DNA of 64,000 bases, taken from assembly GCF_004006295.1 (NCBI RefSeq), contig NZ_CP026095.1:2962001-3026000 (forward strand). The letters run 5' to 3'. How positions within the stretch are numbered: position 1 is the stretch's first letter; each line of letters starts with the position of its first letter. The stretch comes from Peribacillus asahii. Lineage in GTDB: Bacteria > Bacillota > Bacilli > Bacillales > DSM-1321. The notes under the pieces were generated by a model. That model was given only the letters and a program-made list of their open reading frames with translations, was not told the origin of the DNA and searched no databases. Both the position numbers and the translations under genes were made by a program. This document shows, piece after piece, positions 63,828 to 64,000 of this stretch.

Positions 63828-64000
63828 TGACACAAACACAAGGCTCGTTCGAATTATTAACGAATGAAACAGCGATTGCACTCATACAAAAGCTAGAATT
63901 ATTAGATAAGGACGCGACATTAACTTGCCACAAAATTGGAGCTGGCACGTTCAATTATGTTTTTCATGTCGCAGATAACGCAACTAATAAAGGGGTTATT
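63828..64000 (+). CDS. mtnK: S-methyl-5-thioribose kinase MtnK, N-terminal part (runs off the window)
   Basis: The first 57 codons are inside the window, including TNETAIALIQKLELL and LTCHKIGAGTFNYVFHVAD, matching the MtnK start region by recall (the B. subtilis counterpart has GDGNLNYVFHI, with the nucleotide-binding loop). MtnK phosphorylates methylthioribose, an early step of methionine salvage. It starts with TTG, seven bases after GGAGG, behind an S-box riboswitch. Confidence 0.9.

Overview
The window looks like chromosome of a Bacillaceae member (Bacillus sensu lato). The evidence is low-GC Firmicute codon use, strong AGGAGG-type ribosome binding sites with many TTG/GTG starts, SAM (S-box) and cobalamin riboswitches, U-tailed terminators, and Bacillus-type neighbourhoods: odhAB, yitJ-metH, mtnK/mtnU/mtnE, uppP, YusW, TrhA, SleB/CwlJ-like and DUF2639 proteins. 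No rRNA, CRISPR array or complete tRNA was seen.

Positions 1-13.3 kb carry a Firmicute-type ethanolamine microcompartment locus, all on the minus strand: eutW, eutV, eutH, eutS, eutP, eutA, eutB, eutC, eutL, eutE, eutM, pduL, an Eut-associated protein, eutN, a tailed BMC-domain shell protein, and the first codons of a malate-dehydrogenase-like gene. A perfect TTGACA-N17-TATAAT promoter precedes eutW. Before eutH and before eutA there is a U-tailed terminator whose 5' arm overlaps a small hairpin with an AAAGGY hexaloop. This is the architecture expected for EutV (ANTAR) antitermination. No eutT, eutG, eutJ or eutQ is visible.

Positions 13.3-20.5 kb are a decayed, mobile-element-rich stretch. 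It holds remnants of a permease and a hydrolase, an IS1380-family element (14214-15779, with ATAG target duplication) just upstream of bioY, a YusW-type lipoprotein, trhA, a SleB/CwlJ-domain hydrolase, and a class-C group II intron (18572-20425) sitting in the terminator of fruA.

Positions 20.5-42.2 kb are mostly housekeeping: fruA, odhAB, a LigB dioxygenase, a polysaccharide deacetylase, an S-box-controlled yitJ-metH operon, a SpeE-like enzyme, dapF, a beta carbonic anhydrase, membrane proteins, uppP, a GNAT acetyltransferase with an unusual structured tRNA-like leader, and a cidAB-type pair.

Positions 42.2-49.8 kb hold a broken, rearranged metal-uptake locus. A cobalamin riboswitch drives nikABC on the minus strand. 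A second, divergent cobalamin riboswitch drives a CntE-like exporter that is truncated and joined to the tail of a NikD-type ATPase, followed by an intact NikE/CntF-type ATPase. The N-terminus of a NikD gene lies on the other strand after nikC, and a metE tail lies between the two riboswitches. This looks like a cobalt or opine-metallophore system under B12 control that has suffered inversion or deletion.

Positions 49.9-64 kb carry a DUF2639 protein, a MurG-like transferase, a MATE exporter, an Hsp20-like protein, a CAP-domain secreted protein, a four-gene lipoprotein/two-component module, a zinc-ribbon protein, a CobW GTPase, a GntR regulator with a DMT exporter, and the methionine-salvage genes mtnE, mtnU and S-box-mtnK (cut by the window end).
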